Source of the DNA: Rhodospirillales bacterium
Lineage (GTDB): Bacteria; Pseudomonadota; Alphaproteobacteria; Rhodospirillales; Shumkoniaceae
DNA: 53,876 bases
Reading direction: 5' to 3'
Assembly: GCA_016776725.1 (NCBI GenBank)
Contig: JADHSV010000022.1
Span: 1-53,876, forward strand
A program made the translations under genes and the position numbers. The notes under the pieces were generated by a model. The model was not told where the DNA came from. It saw only the letters and a program-made list of their open reading frames with translations, and made no database searches. Positions 33,633 to 42,346 of this stretch are shown one piece after another (the stretch's first letter is position 1; each line of letters begins with the position of its first letter).

Positions 33633-34499
33633 ATGACCACACTCGCAAGAGAGCTCTATTCGGTATTCAAGATCAGGATCGGTATTGCCATAGCACTGGC
33701 CGCCCTGGCAGGAATGGCCGTGTCGCCCGGCCCCGCGCCGGAACCGTGGCAAATTGCCGTCCTTGGCCTTTCGGTTCTGGCTTCCGCCGCCAGTGCCGGG
33801 GCGTTCAACCAGCTGTTCGAATACCGTTTCGATGCCCTTATGAAGCGGACCAGCGACAGGCCGTTTGTCACCGGCCGGTTTCGGGTAGGCCCCGTGTGGT
33901 ATGCAGGTGTTATTTTGTTGCTGGCCACGGCGGTCGGAACGGCAGCCTACGCCTTGAACAACATGGTGGCGTTTTACGTTTTTCTCGGCGCATTCGTTTA
34001 CGGCGTTGTCTATACCGTGTGGCTGAAACGCCGTAGCGTCTGGAACATCGTCATTGGCGGGTTATCGGGCAGCTTCGCCGTGCTGGCGGGGGCTGCCTCC
34101 GTTGGGGCCGATATGTCGGCGCCGGCGCTGCTTCTCGCCGTTGTTCTTTTCCTTTGGACCCCGCCGCATTTTTGGAGCCTGGCGGCGGCCCTGCGCGATG
34201 ACTACGCCCAGGCCGGTATTCCCATGCTTCCGGTAGTCGTGGGAGAAAAGACGGCGGCACGAATCATCCTAATCAACACGATTTTGCTGGTCAGCGCGTC
34301 AATGCTGCCGACCGCGTTCGGCCTGGGTTGGTTTTACTGGGGCGGCGCGGCAATTGGCGGCAGCTATTTCCTTTATCGCAGCCTCAAATACTCCCTCGAC
34401 CCCTCGCCGGCCAACGCCATGAAAAATTTCTTCGCTTCTCTCGTCCAGTTGGTGTTGCTGATCGCTGGCGCCTTGGTGGGGGCGTTCGTGGGGTTGTGA
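33633..34499 (+). CDS. ctaB: Protoheme IX farnesyltransferase (heme O synthase)
   Basis: Predicted 288 residues with about nine membrane helices. This UbiA-family enzyme adds the farnesyl-type chain to heme B, giving heme O for heme-copper enzymes. The first Asp-rich region is N59-QLFEYRFDALMKRTSDRP: the family pattern N-x3-D-x3-D is present except that the first Asp is Glu63. WTPPHFW and AGIPMLPVV are also conserved. No heme A synthase (ctaA) is in the window, so whether heme O or a heme A derivative is used cannot be said. The stop overlaps the SCO start (TGATG). Confidence 0.92.
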   Translation: MTTLARELYSVFKIRIGIAIALAALAGMAVSPGPAPEPWQIAVLGLSVLASAASAGAFNQLFEYRFDALMKRTSDRPFVTGRFRVGPVWYAGVILLLATAVGTAAYALNNMVAFYVFLGAFVYGVVYTVWLKRRSVWNIVIGGLSGSFAVLAGAASVGADMSAPALLLAVVLFLWTPPHFWSLAAALRDDYAQAGIPMLPVVVGEKTAARIILINTILLVSASMLPTAFGLGWFYWGGAAIGGSYFLYRSLKYSLDPSPANAMKNFFASLVQLVLLIAGALVGAFVGL

Positions 34500-35338
34500 T
34501 GCGTCATACCGGCTCTTGCGGGGCGTTATCTTTCCTTGCGTTCGCTATCGCCTTCATGGGGCTCACTGATAATTTGCGCGCGTCCGAAGCCGTTTTCGAC
34601 GATGCCGCCGCAATCAGCCGAAGCCAGGCGGCCATCGGCAGGTCGGTTGGCGATCATGAATTCCGTGATACCGGTTCACGTAAAGTCCGGTTGTCCGACT
34701 TCCGCGGCCGACCCCTTGTTCTCAATTTCATTTACACGAGCTGCCCGAGCAGCTGCAACGTAACAACGGTGATGCTGGAAGATGCCTTCGAGGTGGCGCG
34801 CGACGCCCTTGGGCGTGACGAATTCGCCGCCGTGTCCATCGGTTTCGATACGGCCAAAGATACGCCGGAAAGAATGCGCCTGTTCGCCCGCCAAAAAGGC
34901 GTCGAGGGAACGTATGGTTGGCAATTTCTTAGCGGAGATGCCGAAACGATCGAGGCCCTGACGAAAACGCTCGGCTTCGTGTTCTTTCGGTCGCCGCAGG
35001 GTTATGACCATTTGGCCCAGGTCACTGTGATAGATGCGCAAGGGAAGGTCTTTCGCCAGATCTATGGCGAATCCTTTGATATACCGCTGCTTGTCGAGCC
35101 CTTGCGGGCATTGGTTTTTGGCACCTCGGCGCCCTTTGCAAGCTTCGAGAACCTCGTGAAGAAGGTTCGCCTCTTTTGCACCATTTACGATCCGGCGGCT
35201 GATCGTTACCGCTTTGATTATTCCCTGTTCATCCAGTTGAGTGCCGGAATTCTGATTATTGGCGGCGGTTTTGCCTGGGTTTGCCGCGAGCTATGGCGAA
35301 ACAGAAGAAGGCGGCGCAAGGAAACGCCGGTTCTATAG
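34499..35338 (+). CDS. SCO1/SenC-type copper chaperone
   Basis: Predicted 279 residues. An N-terminal hydrophobic signal or anchor is followed by a thioredoxin-fold SCO domain with the copper ligands Cys82 and Cys86 (YTSCPSSCNVTT) and His171 (YDHLAQ). A second membrane helix is near the C-terminus (LFIQLSAGILIIGGGFAWV), which is less usual for SCO proteins. It would deliver copper to the CuA site of subunit II. Its ATG overlaps the ctaB stop, so the genes are translationally coupled. Confidence 0.92.
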   Translation: MRHTGSCGALSFLAFAIAFMGLTDNLRASEAVFDDAAAISRSQAAIGRSVGDHEFRDTGSRKVRLSDFRGRPLVLNFIYTSCPSSCNVTTVMLEDAFEVARDALGRDEFAAVSIGFDTAKDTPERMRLFARQKGVEGTYGWQFLSGDAETIEALTKTLGFVFFRSPQGYDHLAQVTVIDAQGKVFRQIYGESFDIPLLVEPLRALVFGTSAPFASFENLVKKVRLFCTIYDPAADRYRFDYSLFIQLSAGILIIGGGFAWVCRELWRNRRRRRKETPVL

Positions 35339-35362
35339 ATTCAAAAATAAGAGGAAAACCTC

Positions 35363-36901
35363 ATGTTGAAGGCCCTCCAATCCCCTTTGCGCCTGATGTT
35401 GGAGCGCTTGGAGTTGTTGTTCGACAAACCGTTCGGCCCGCCATGGAACCCAATGCGGCAACTGGGAACCCTGGCGTTCTTTTTCTTCTGGGTGTCGGCG
35501 GTCAGCGGCATCTATGTGTTCATTCTTTTCGATACGAGTGTTAGCGGCGCATATCCCTCGATCGAATACATGACCCACGAACAATGGTATCTGGGCGGAG
35601 TTATGCGCAGCCTGCACCGATACGCTTCCGACGGCATGGTGGTGACCATGGTTCTCCATCTGCTGCGCGAGTTTTCGCTGGATCGTTACCGGGGGGTGCG
35701 TTGGTATTCGTGGTTCACCGGTGTTGCTCTAATATGGCTGCTTATGCTTTCGGGGATCAGCGGGTATTGGCTGGTGTGGGATCAATTAGCCCAATACGTC
35801 GCCATCGGGTCGATGGAATGGCTCGATTGGCTGGGCATTTTCGGCGAACCGGTGGCCAACAATTTCCTGACCCGTGGCAGCCTCGACGACCGGTTCTTCA
35901 GCCTGCTTGTTTTCATCCACATATTCGGACCTCTCTTTCTTCTATTCGCCATGTGGATCCATGTTCTGCGGGTCAATCGAGCCAAGATAAACCCGCCGCG
36001 GGGACTGGCCTTCGGGTCGCTTGCGATGCTGGTCGTTCTGTCATTTATTCACCCGGCGCTCAGCCATCCGCCGGCCGATCTGGGGACCATTCCCACGGAG
36101 CTCGGCCTCGACTGGTTTTATATGTTTCTGTACCCCGCATTCGATTTGTTGGGGCCCGGCGCGCTTTGGGCGCTTTCCTTTGGCCTAACGCTTCTGCTTT
36201 TTGTGTTGCCGTGGTTGCCGCCGTTACGAAGGGCGAAAGCGCCCGAGGTCTTCCTGGAGCAATGCAACGGCTGCACCCGGTGTTTCGACGACTGCCCCTA
36301 CGGCGCGGTGATCATGCAGCCACGTTCCGACGGCCGCCCGTTCTTGCAGGAAGCCGTGGTCAATCCCGACCTTTGCACCGCATGCGGGATTTGTGTCGGT
36401 TCGTGCCCGATGTCGACCCCATTTCGTAGCGACGCCAAGCTGGTGACGGGGATCGATCTTCCCACCCTGTCCCTCGATACCGTTTATGAACGTATGACGG
36501 CTGCGATCGCGAAAGCCCGAATGGAACGCAATACGGAACGCCCCGGCATTCTCGTCGTCGGATGTGATCACGGGGCGAACATTTCGACCGTGGAAGGCGA
36601 TGCCACGCACGCCATATCGTTGCCCTGCATCGGGATGCTGCCACCATCATTCGTCGACTTCGCACTTTCCGACGGCGCCGCCGATGGCGTCATGTTAACC
36701 GGCTGCAGCGATTGCGATTGCCATCACCGGCTGGGCATAGTCTGGACCGAGGACCGAATGGCCGGATTGCGCGATCCTTACTTACGAAAACGCGTCCCCA
36801 GGGAACGGCTTCACTCCTATTGGGCGGGGCCGGGCGACCTTGCGGCTCTCGAAGACGAGTTGCAGCGGTTCCGCGACCGTTTGATCGAGAACGGAACCTA
36901 G
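35363..36901 (+). CDS. Cytochrome b - double [4Fe-4S] ferredoxin - MvhD-like fusion protein
   Basis: Predicted 512 residues. Residues 1-290 are a cytochrome b/b6-type membrane domain with two bis-histidine heme sites: His85/His99 (RSLHRYASDGMVVTMVLHLLR) paired with His186/His200. Residues 300-350 hold two [4Fe-4S] motifs (Cys301, 304, 307, 311 and Cys338, 341, 344, 348). Residues 394-485 resemble the MvhD iron-sulfur domain also found at the end of QmoB: GILVVGCDHG, PCIG and GCSDCDCHHRLG (Cys401, 422, 448, 451, 453). No Rieske protein is in the operon. It could carry electrons between cytoplasmic Fe-S partners and the quinone pool. AGGAAAACC precedes the start. Confidence 0.9.
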   Translation: MLKALQSPLRLMLERLELLFDKPFGPPWNPMRQLGTLAFFFFWVSAVSGIYVFILFDTSVSGAYPSIEYMTHEQWYLGGVMRSLHRYASDGMVVTMVLHLLREFSLDRYRGVRWYSWFTGVALIWLLMLSGISGYWLVWDQLAQYVAIGSMEWLDWLGIFGEPVANNFLTRGSLDDRFFSLLVFIHIFGPLFLLFAMWIHVLRVNRAKINPPRGLAFGSLAMLVVLSFIHPALSHPPADLGTIPTELGLDWFYMFLYPAFDLLGPGALWALSFGLTLLLFVLPWLPPLRRAKAPEVFLEQCNGCTRCFDDCPYGAVIMQPRSDGRPFLQEAVVNPDLCTACGICVGSCPMSTPFRSDAKLVTGIDLPTLSLDTVYERMTAAIAKARMERNTERPGILVVGCDHGANISTVEGDATHAISLPCIGMLPPSFVDFALSDGAADGVMLTGCSDCDCHHRLGIVWTEDRMAGLRDPYLRKRVPRERLHSYWAGPGDLAALEDELQRFRDRLIENGT

Positions 36902-36903
36902 GT

Positions 36904-37623
36904 ATGAGTAGCTCAGTCAACGTCTACTTTTTCATCGCGCCGCTTATCGTATTCGGACCTCTGTTTCTGTGGCTGCTCTACAGTTTCGGTCTTCGCGAGA
37001 TCGCCAAAATTCCGGGGGAAATCCGGCGCCAAAACAAGCTGAATTCGGAGAAAGAGGACCGGTTCGAGCGGGAGCGCGCACGCAAACGCGGGCGGGGGCC
37101 GGTCGGCGTGGTTCGCGGGGCAAACACCTCCGTCCTCGGGTTATTCGCCCAAGCAATCACGTACGCGTGGTTTGCTGCCGTCGTCGGAATTCTTGCCTCT
37201 TCGCCGCCTTACTTTTTCAGCGCCCCGGAGGATGCCCAGATCAAACTCAGCCTGAGCCATCCGGGGAAACGTAAAGTCGAATGCCGCCTGCGTAGCCGCG
37301 AGGAACTTGCCAAGCTTCCACCAAATATGCGCGCACCAAAGGATTGCCCGCGCGAACGCTGGCCGGTTTTCGTCGAACTGGAGGTGGACGGCAAACGCAT
37401 ATTCGCAAAATCCGCCGCCCCTAAGGGGATTGCCAATGACGGACCGTCGATCTTCTACCAGGCCTTTAGCGTCCCCGCCGGGCCTCACAGACTGACCATG
37501 AGATTACGGGAAAGCGGAAACGAGGGGTTCGATTTCCGCCGTTCCGAAACCGTCACCCTCGATAATTCCCAGGTCCTCGTCGCCGGCTTCGACAGTGCCA
37601 GCCATAGCGTGTTCTTTAAGTAA
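36904..37623 (+). CDS. Membrane protein of unknown function, end of respiratory operon
   Basis: Predicted 239 residues. Two membrane helices (about 6-27 and 78-99) flank a charged cytoplasmic loop rich in Arg/Glu/Lys. The C-terminal 135 residues form a beta-rich, probably periplasmic domain with KVECRLRSREELAKLP, two cysteines, EVDGKRIFAKSAAPKG and GPHRLTMRLRESG. I recognise no family. It starts two bases after the cytochrome b fusion stop and shares the operon. A part in assembly or anchoring of the respiratory complex is inference. Confidence 0.78.
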   Translation: MSSSVNVYFFIAPLIVFGPLFLWLLYSFGLREIAKIPGEIRRQNKLNSEKEDRFERERARKRGRGPVGVVRGANTSVLGLFAQAITYAWFAAVVGILASSPPYFFSAPEDAQIKLSLSHPGKRKVECRLRSREELAKLPPNMRAPKDCPRERWPVFVELEVDGKRIFAKSAAPKGIANDGPSIFYQAFSVPAGPHRLTMRLRESGNEGFDFRRSETVTLDNSQVLVAGFDSASHSVFFK

Positions 37624-37657
37624 TACCAAGGGTCACTATCCATGCTCCTTGGTATTA
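37621..37657. terminator. Bidirectional terminator hairpin shared by convergent genes
   Basis: Arms TAATACCAAGG (37621-37631) and CCTTGGTATTA (37647-37657) are exact complements. Each arm begins with the stop codon of one of the two convergent genes: TAA of the membrane protein at 37621-37623, and TAA of the HD-GYP gene on the minus strand at 37655-37657. Confidence 0.8.
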
Positions 37658-38755
37658 GTACGTCGCCGCGTCCAGCAGCATTTCACGGAATAAGGCCAGA
37701 AGCGGTTGGTCGAGCTGTTTGTCCATATTGATCATGATGTCCAGCGCGCGTTCCGGCGGCACCGGGTCCTTATACACGCGTCGGTCCGTGATGGCGCTGA
37801 AGATGTCGATGATCGACGCCATGCGCGCCAGCTGATTCAACTCGCGTCCCGGCAGGCCGTTGGGGTAACCCGTACCGTCCAGTTTTTCGTGGTGCTGGCC
37901 GGCGATGATTATGACCCCTTTGGGAATATCAATCGAATGATCAAGATGCTCGAGTGTGGCGGTCACATGCGACTTCATGACCACAAACTCGTCATCGGTC
38001 AGCTTGCCGGGCTTGTTCAAGACCGCCGGTGCGATCGACATCTTGCCGATGTCATGCAGTAGTCCGGCGGTGGTCAGGGTTGTCAGATCTTCACCCTTGA
38101 TACCAAGTACGTTGCCGAACAGGCCCAGGAAGGTCGCCACCCGCAGCGAGTGGACGTAAGAGTAGTTGTCGTGGTTCTGCACCCCGCGCAGGATATCCTT
38201 GTAGTTGTCGCTGGCGATGGCGTCGACCAGCGGTCCACAGCTTTCCTGAACCTCGCCATAGGGAAGTGGCTCGCCGTTCTCGATTAATCGGGCGATGTTG
38301 TTGAACGACGACACCGTGTTTTTCAGGGCCGTACGCTGCTTGGGTTCGATCTTTTCCCACTCGGCCTCGACGCCGATATTGACGCCTTCCGCCATAGCCT
38401 TAAGCAGGTTGCTGCGCCAATACGGCTTGATGAGAATGACAACGCCGCCGCTTGATTGCGCCTCGGCAATAGCCTCGGAATTTTGTTTGCTCGCCGTAAA
38501 CACGACGGGAAGACCGCGTGTGATTTTCTGTTCCCTGACCTGGGCGATGCAATTTGCGCCCCCCTTTGGCTGGACGACCTCATCGACGATCAGCGCGACC
38601 GGCAAGGAAACGGAACAGGCGAATTGGCCCTCGGCGGCGCTGTCGAACGCCTTGACCCGATACATGGTGACGAGGGATTGCACAAGCTCCTCGCGGTACT
38701 CTGCGCTCCCACCAATGATGTATACGAGAGGTTTCCGAGATTGATCGTCCGCCAT
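37655..38755 (-). CDS. Response regulator with HD-GYP phosphodiesterase domain
   Basis: Predicted 366 residues. Residues 1-125 are a receiver-like domain (LVYIIGGSAEYREELV, ALIVDEVV with the candidate phospho-Asp, ILIKPY). A helical linker follows, then an HD-GYP domain at about 215-355: HSLRVATFLG, LLHDIGKMSI, HHEKLDGTGYPNG and DIFSAITDRRVYKDP. HD-GYP enzymes hydrolyse cyclic di-GMP; the HD and GYP residues are present. The start at 38755 gives a normal receiver N-terminus; an open frame continues upstream but lacks family similarity. It may relate to the PilZ receptor at 16197. Confidence 0.92.
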   Translation of the reverse strand: MADDQSRKPLVYIIGGSAEYREELVQSLVTMYRVKAFDSAAEGQFACSVSLPVALIVDEVVQPKGGANCIAQVREQKITRGLPVVFTASKQNSEAIAEAQSSGGVVILIKPYWRSNLLKAMAEGVNIGVEAEWEKIEPKQRTALKNTVSSFNNIARLIENGEPLPYGEVQESCGPLVDAIASDNYKDILRGVQNHDNYSYVHSLRVATFLGLFGNVLGIKGEDLTTLTTAGLLHDIGKMSIAPAVLNKPGKLTDDEFVVMKSHVTATLEHLDHSIDIPKGVIIIAGQHHEKLDGTGYPNGLPGRELNQLARMASIIDIFSAITDRRVYKDPVPPERALDIMINMDKQLDQPLLALFREMLLDAATY

Positions 38756-38945
38756 GATCCGCCCGCTCAACAGTAGATCGCAATTTCCCACATGGGTAGC
38801 ATATCTGCAAGGACTTGCCGGTATAATAGCTCGATTAAATAAGATCGGAAACCGTGGGCTGCTTTTAAAGGGGTACAAATAGAAGGGAATGCGCAACTCC
38901 CCACTGCATTCGGCAACTCACCAGGTGAGGTGTCTTGTCGGGGTG

Positions 38946-40208
38946 CTAAATTGACTTACCGAACCCGATTTCGCGGTTCAGTTTCTTTCTTGCACGGCGA
39001 AGGGTGCCCAGAAAGGAACCCAAGGAATTTAGAATTCCTGCCGCACGCAGTGCTGAAATCAGCCTGTATCGACGAACTGTCAAGCTCGGTTGACCAGCTA
39101 TACGCAAGGCCCACATACGCACGGGCCAGTGTGATTTTCGAGCCCGGTGGTCATCATGCATCTCAGACAATTCAGCTTCAGTGAAAGGTGTACGAACCAA
39201 CGCGCCATCGGCTTCGGCGGCATCGGCCAATTCGGCCCCTTTGGGTGTGCGGGCGATTACCAGGTTAACGCCAGGAGCCTCATCGTAGATGGGCCTGCCG
39301 TCTTTCATAACCCAGCCATCCGGCGCAGCAATATCAGCGAGTTCCCCGATTGCATCGGGACAAACCTTGCAGCGAAACGGCAGGTCATACTTCCAGGGCA
39401 CCGTTTCATCAAGCCATGCCTGCTCATAGGTAAGATCAAATGCCCGCCCGTCGATGGTTTCCATATGCGCAGTACCAGGCCAACCCTCGCCCCGATACCG
39501 AAACAGACTAAGTTCATCGGGTGCCGCCCCCATATTTTCGACCATGGTATGAGCTGTGTTCAAGCTAAGGGTGCCGCCACAAAAAATGGTCAGGCAATAG
39601 GGAATTTGTGCCTCGGCCCGCGCGTCAATGCTTTGCAAATTGCGAATAGCGGCCACATCGCATGGCTTTCCAATGACAGCAAATGTGGCGCCCTCGTCCA
39701 GCAGTCTGTGAACTACGGTCAGCGAGGCCCCCGGCCCGTATCGCGACTGTGCGCCATCATAAACATCTTGTTCAGTTCGGCTGATCCAAGCCTCGCTGAG
39801 CGGCGGATTATCCGCTGAGGCTATTATGTGCAACACGGCGTCCACTTTGCGGGTTCGAATTAGGTACATACCAAGAGATGTAAGCACGCCTCCAGCGGCT
39901 GAATGAAAACGTACCTTTTCATCGCCAGCCCACCCCTTATGTAGGCTAGTGATGGGCCCCCAGATGGGGTGAAGGGAGTTTGGCGGGCCGGCCTGATCCT
40001 TTTTGGGGCCTGTGATGGTCGCGCCGGGACAGACCTGCATGATCCGTTTCATTAACACTGATTCAACTAACTTTTTGGTTTTCGGACGAATACGCCCTTC
40101 TTTGGTGAGGGCCATTTCAATGGAGTCGCTGCCCGCCATGCTCTCGCAGATGCCGCACCCCGCGCAAAGCCCTGCACCCACTACCTCGTCTACATCCAGC
40201 AATGCCAT
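38946..40208 (-). CDS. FrhB-like (F420 hydrogenase/dehydrogenase beta) iron-sulfur flavoprotein
   Basis: Predicted 420 residues; GGAGG six bases before the ATG supports the start. The N-terminal [4Fe-4S] pattern is Cys15-x2-Cys18-x2-Cys21 with Cys58-Pro. The FrhB core follows: FHSAAGGVLTSLGMYLI, GKPCDVAAIRNLQ, FCGGTLS and RCKVCPDAIGELADI. Relatives reduce F420, ferredoxin or other acceptors via FAD; the bacterial ones have mixed roles including divinyl-reductase. No F420 genes are seen nearby, and it stands alone next to a decayed insertion sequence, so the partner is unknown. The 190-base spacer to the HD-GYP gene has no gene that I can see. Confidence 0.88.
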   Translation of the reverse strand: MALLDVDEVVGAGLCAGCGICESMAGSDSIEMALTKEGRIRPKTKKLVESVLMKRIMQVCPGATITGPKKDQAGPPNSLHPIWGPITSLHKGWAGDEKVRFHSAAGGVLTSLGMYLIRTRKVDAVLHIIASADNPPLSEAWISRTEQDVYDGAQSRYGPGASLTVVHRLLDEGATFAVIGKPCDVAAIRNLQSIDARAEAQIPYCLTIFCGGTLSLNTAHTMVENMGAAPDELSLFRYRGEGWPGTAHMETIDGRAFDLTYEQAWLDETVPWKYDLPFRCKVCPDAIGELADIAAPDGWVMKDGRPIYDEAPGVNLVIARTPKGAELADAAEADGALVRTPFTEAELSEMHDDHRARKSHWPVRMWALRIAGQPSLTVRRYRLISALRAAGILNSLGSFLGTLRRARKKLNREIGFGKSI

Positions 40209-40282
40209 TCAAAGCCTCCGCACCATTCAACTCAGCTTGTCAGAGCAGTACCACAATCGGTACTGACACCCTACGTCAAGGT

Positions 40283-40294
40283 GGCATCGTTGCA
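40283..40294 (+). repeat. Probable left terminal repeat of an IS6-family element
   Basis: GGCATCGTTGCA resembles the conserved IS6-family end (GGCACTGTTGCAAA type) and lies 75 bases before the transposase start, the usual spacing. No matching right end was found downstream of 40851. Confidence 0.5.
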
Positions 40295-40368
40295 GTAGTC
40301 ATGTCTGCCAAGGGCTTTGACAAGTTAACTCACTGGCCCGGCCGAACTTAACGCGGCAGCCTCGACGG

Positions 40369-40851
40369 ATGACCCGGATTTCTTACAAACGCCACCGATT
40401 TCCTCCATCCAACATCCAACATGCGATCTGGCTGTATTGCCGTTTCACACTGAGCTTCCGTGATGTCGAGGACCTTCTCGCCGAACGTGGCTTGGATATT
40501 TCCTACGAGAGCGTTCGTTGCCGGGTTCTGAAGTTCGGAACCGGCTAAGCCCGAAAGATAAGGCGCCGCAGACCACGACCGGTTAGCCGGTGGCATTTGG
40601 ACGAAATGTTCGTCTCGATCCGAGGCAAGAAAATGTACCTGTGGCGGGCCGTTGATCGTGAAGGCGAGGTCTTGGATATTCTGGTTCAAGCGCGCCGAAA
40701 TAAGAAGGCTGCGCGGAAACTGATGCGCAAACTTTTGAAGAAGCAAGACTTTGCGCCGACCATAGTTGTGACCGATAAACTGCGTTCCTACGGCGCGGCA
40801 TTCCGCGATGAAGCTCACGCCCAATGGCGGAATGTGGCGATGGCCGCGTAG
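40369..40851 (+). pseudogene. IS6-family transposase, interrupted and truncated
   Basis: From the ATG at 40369 the frame reads MTRISYKRHRFPPSNIQHAI, then FTLSFRDVEDLLAERGLDIS and SYESVRCRVLKFG, the IS6-family N-terminal region. An in-frame TAA at 40546-40548 interrupts it. The frame then continues as RWHLDEMFVSIRGKKMYLWR, with the first catalytic Asp in HLDE, and VVTDKLRSYGAAF with the second Asp. After that the sequence leaves the family, so the third catalytic residue and the C-terminal third are lost. The element is dead. It separates the FrhB-like gene from the amine-catabolism cluster and may mark an old insertion boundary. Confidence 0.9.
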
Positions 40852-40888
40852 CCAGAGGTTTGTTGGTGGTTTCTTGGTTTAGCAGCGG

Positions 40889-42199
40889 TTAGGTTGTCAA
40901 CGTCGTGCCGCCGAGTCCCCTGACTTTTTGTGCCTGCAAGGCTGTGACGAGCTTACCCGGGTCGACGTTCTGTACGCTGACACCGTCTCTAAGAGCGATG
41001 GCCGCGGCCGTTCCGGTCGCCTGCCCCATGGCGATGCATTGCGGCATGCCGCGGACCGACGCGAATGCTATCGGGTCCGCCGAAATGATACGCCCGGCGA
41101 ACATCAGATTCTCGATCTCCTTGGGAACGAGCGAACGGAAGGGGATGGTGTAATAGGCCCCTTCCTCCACCATCGCGTCATGGGTGGCATTGCTCGAAGC
41201 GCGCATCACATCGTCGATCGGGTTGTCGCAGCATACGATGCCGTCGTGGAATTTCGTGGCGCGCGCCAGGTCTTCGCCCGTCACTCTGTAGACCCCTTCG
41301 AGCTTTCGCGTTTCGCGCACGCCGACCGTGGGGCCGAGATAGGCCATTCTGGCGTTCTCGAATCCGGGGATGTCCTCCTTCAGGAATTGCGCCAGCTGCT
41401 GACAGCGCCGCCGTCCCTCCTGCGTGGCGCGGGTCACTTCCATCGGATCGGCGCCGTCCACTTCCCTGATCACCACCGAGTTGCAGAACACCGTGTCCTT
41501 GTGGAACCCCTTCATCAGGTAGAGCTGAGCCAGATCTTCGTGCAGGCGGCCCGCGGCGATGCCTTTGGCCGCATAGCGGCGGAAATAGGGATCGTCCTCG
41601 GCAAAGACCCGGGACCAGTCGGCATCGATCATCTGAAATGAGAGCGTCACTCCCATCATGTTGCCCTCATCGTCACCCAGGGTATAAGGCACCCCGGCCT
41701 TGGCTGAAACATCCCCGTCGCCCGAGCAATCGATCACCATCCGGGGTGAGATCGTGTGGGCGCCGTGGCGGTCGAAATACTCCACTCCCACAATCCGCTT
41801 TCCGGCCATGACAGGCGCCACGGCCGTCGTGTTCAGGTGGACCCTGACCCCGGCCTCCTCGAGCATCTCGAACATGGTCATGGTGGCGATATCGTGATCG
41901 TATTGAATTTCGGGGCCGAAATTTTCAAGCGCGCAGGGCCGTTTCGCGGCTGCCGGCGGGTCCATTGCAAACAAACGGTCCGACAGCTCCTCCATTAAAC
42001 CGCCGATTATCGTATCGCAGGGGTAGGCGGCCCCCCACGGCATGCCGGGGCAGAAGGCCATTACCCCGCCAATCTTACGACCCTCCTCGAACAGACAAAC
42101 ATCCAGCCCTTGCCTTCCGGCCGCAACAGCCGCGCCGAAGCCGGCGGTCCCGCCGCCAATCACCAATACATCCGTCGTCAGGTGAGTTCCTTCGTTCAT
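40889..42199 (-). CDS. FAD-dependent oxidoreductase (FAD_oxidored type)
   Basis: Predicted 436 residues; GAGGA seven bases before the ATG. An N-terminal dinucleotide fold (TTDVLVIGGGTAGFGAAVAAG) is followed by VMAFCPGMPWG and, near residue 170, MVIDCSGDGDVSAKAGV, the signature of the FAD_oxidored family. RSLVPKEIENLMFAGRIIS and the Ala-rich end complete the fold. Members are poorly characterised; substrates are unknown. It is divergent from the amidotransferase across 147 bases and is related in fold to the protein at 43223-44611. Confidence 0.85.
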   Translation of the reverse strand: MNEGTHLTTDVLVIGGGTAGFGAAVAAGRQGLDVCLFEEGRKIGGVMAFCPGMPWGAAYPCDTIIGGLMEELSDRLFAMDPPAAAKRPCALENFGPEIQYDHDIATMTMFEMLEEAGVRVHLNTTAVAPVMAGKRIVGVEYFDRHGAHTISPRMVIDCSGDGDVSAKAGVPYTLGDDEGNMMGVTLSFQMIDADWSRVFAEDDPYFRRYAAKGIAAGRLHEDLAQLYLMKGFHKDTVFCNSVVIREVDGADPMEVTRATQEGRRRCQQLAQFLKEDIPGFENARMAYLGPTVGVRETRKLEGVYRVTGEDLARATKFHDGIVCCDNPIDDVMRASSNATHDAMVEEGAYYTIPFRSLVPKEIENLMFAGRIISADPIAFASVRGMPQCIAMGQATGTAAAIALRDGVSVQNVDPGKLVTALQAQKVRGLGGTTLTT

Positions 42200-42346
42200 T
42201 TTTGTTCCTCGTTAAATTGGCGGGTTGACGCAGCCATAGGGGGTTGCGGAGACTCTGCCCAACCCTGTCGAATATCCACCTCGGGCCATGACAGGGGAGG
42301 GGATGTTCGTATATGTTTTCCTTCTTGGGCATAGGGAAGGGTCGCC

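Noticed and set aside
38880-38945. Small gene in the spacer between HD-GYP and FrhB-like genes
   Set aside because: No frame with a ribosome site and reasonable composition was seen.
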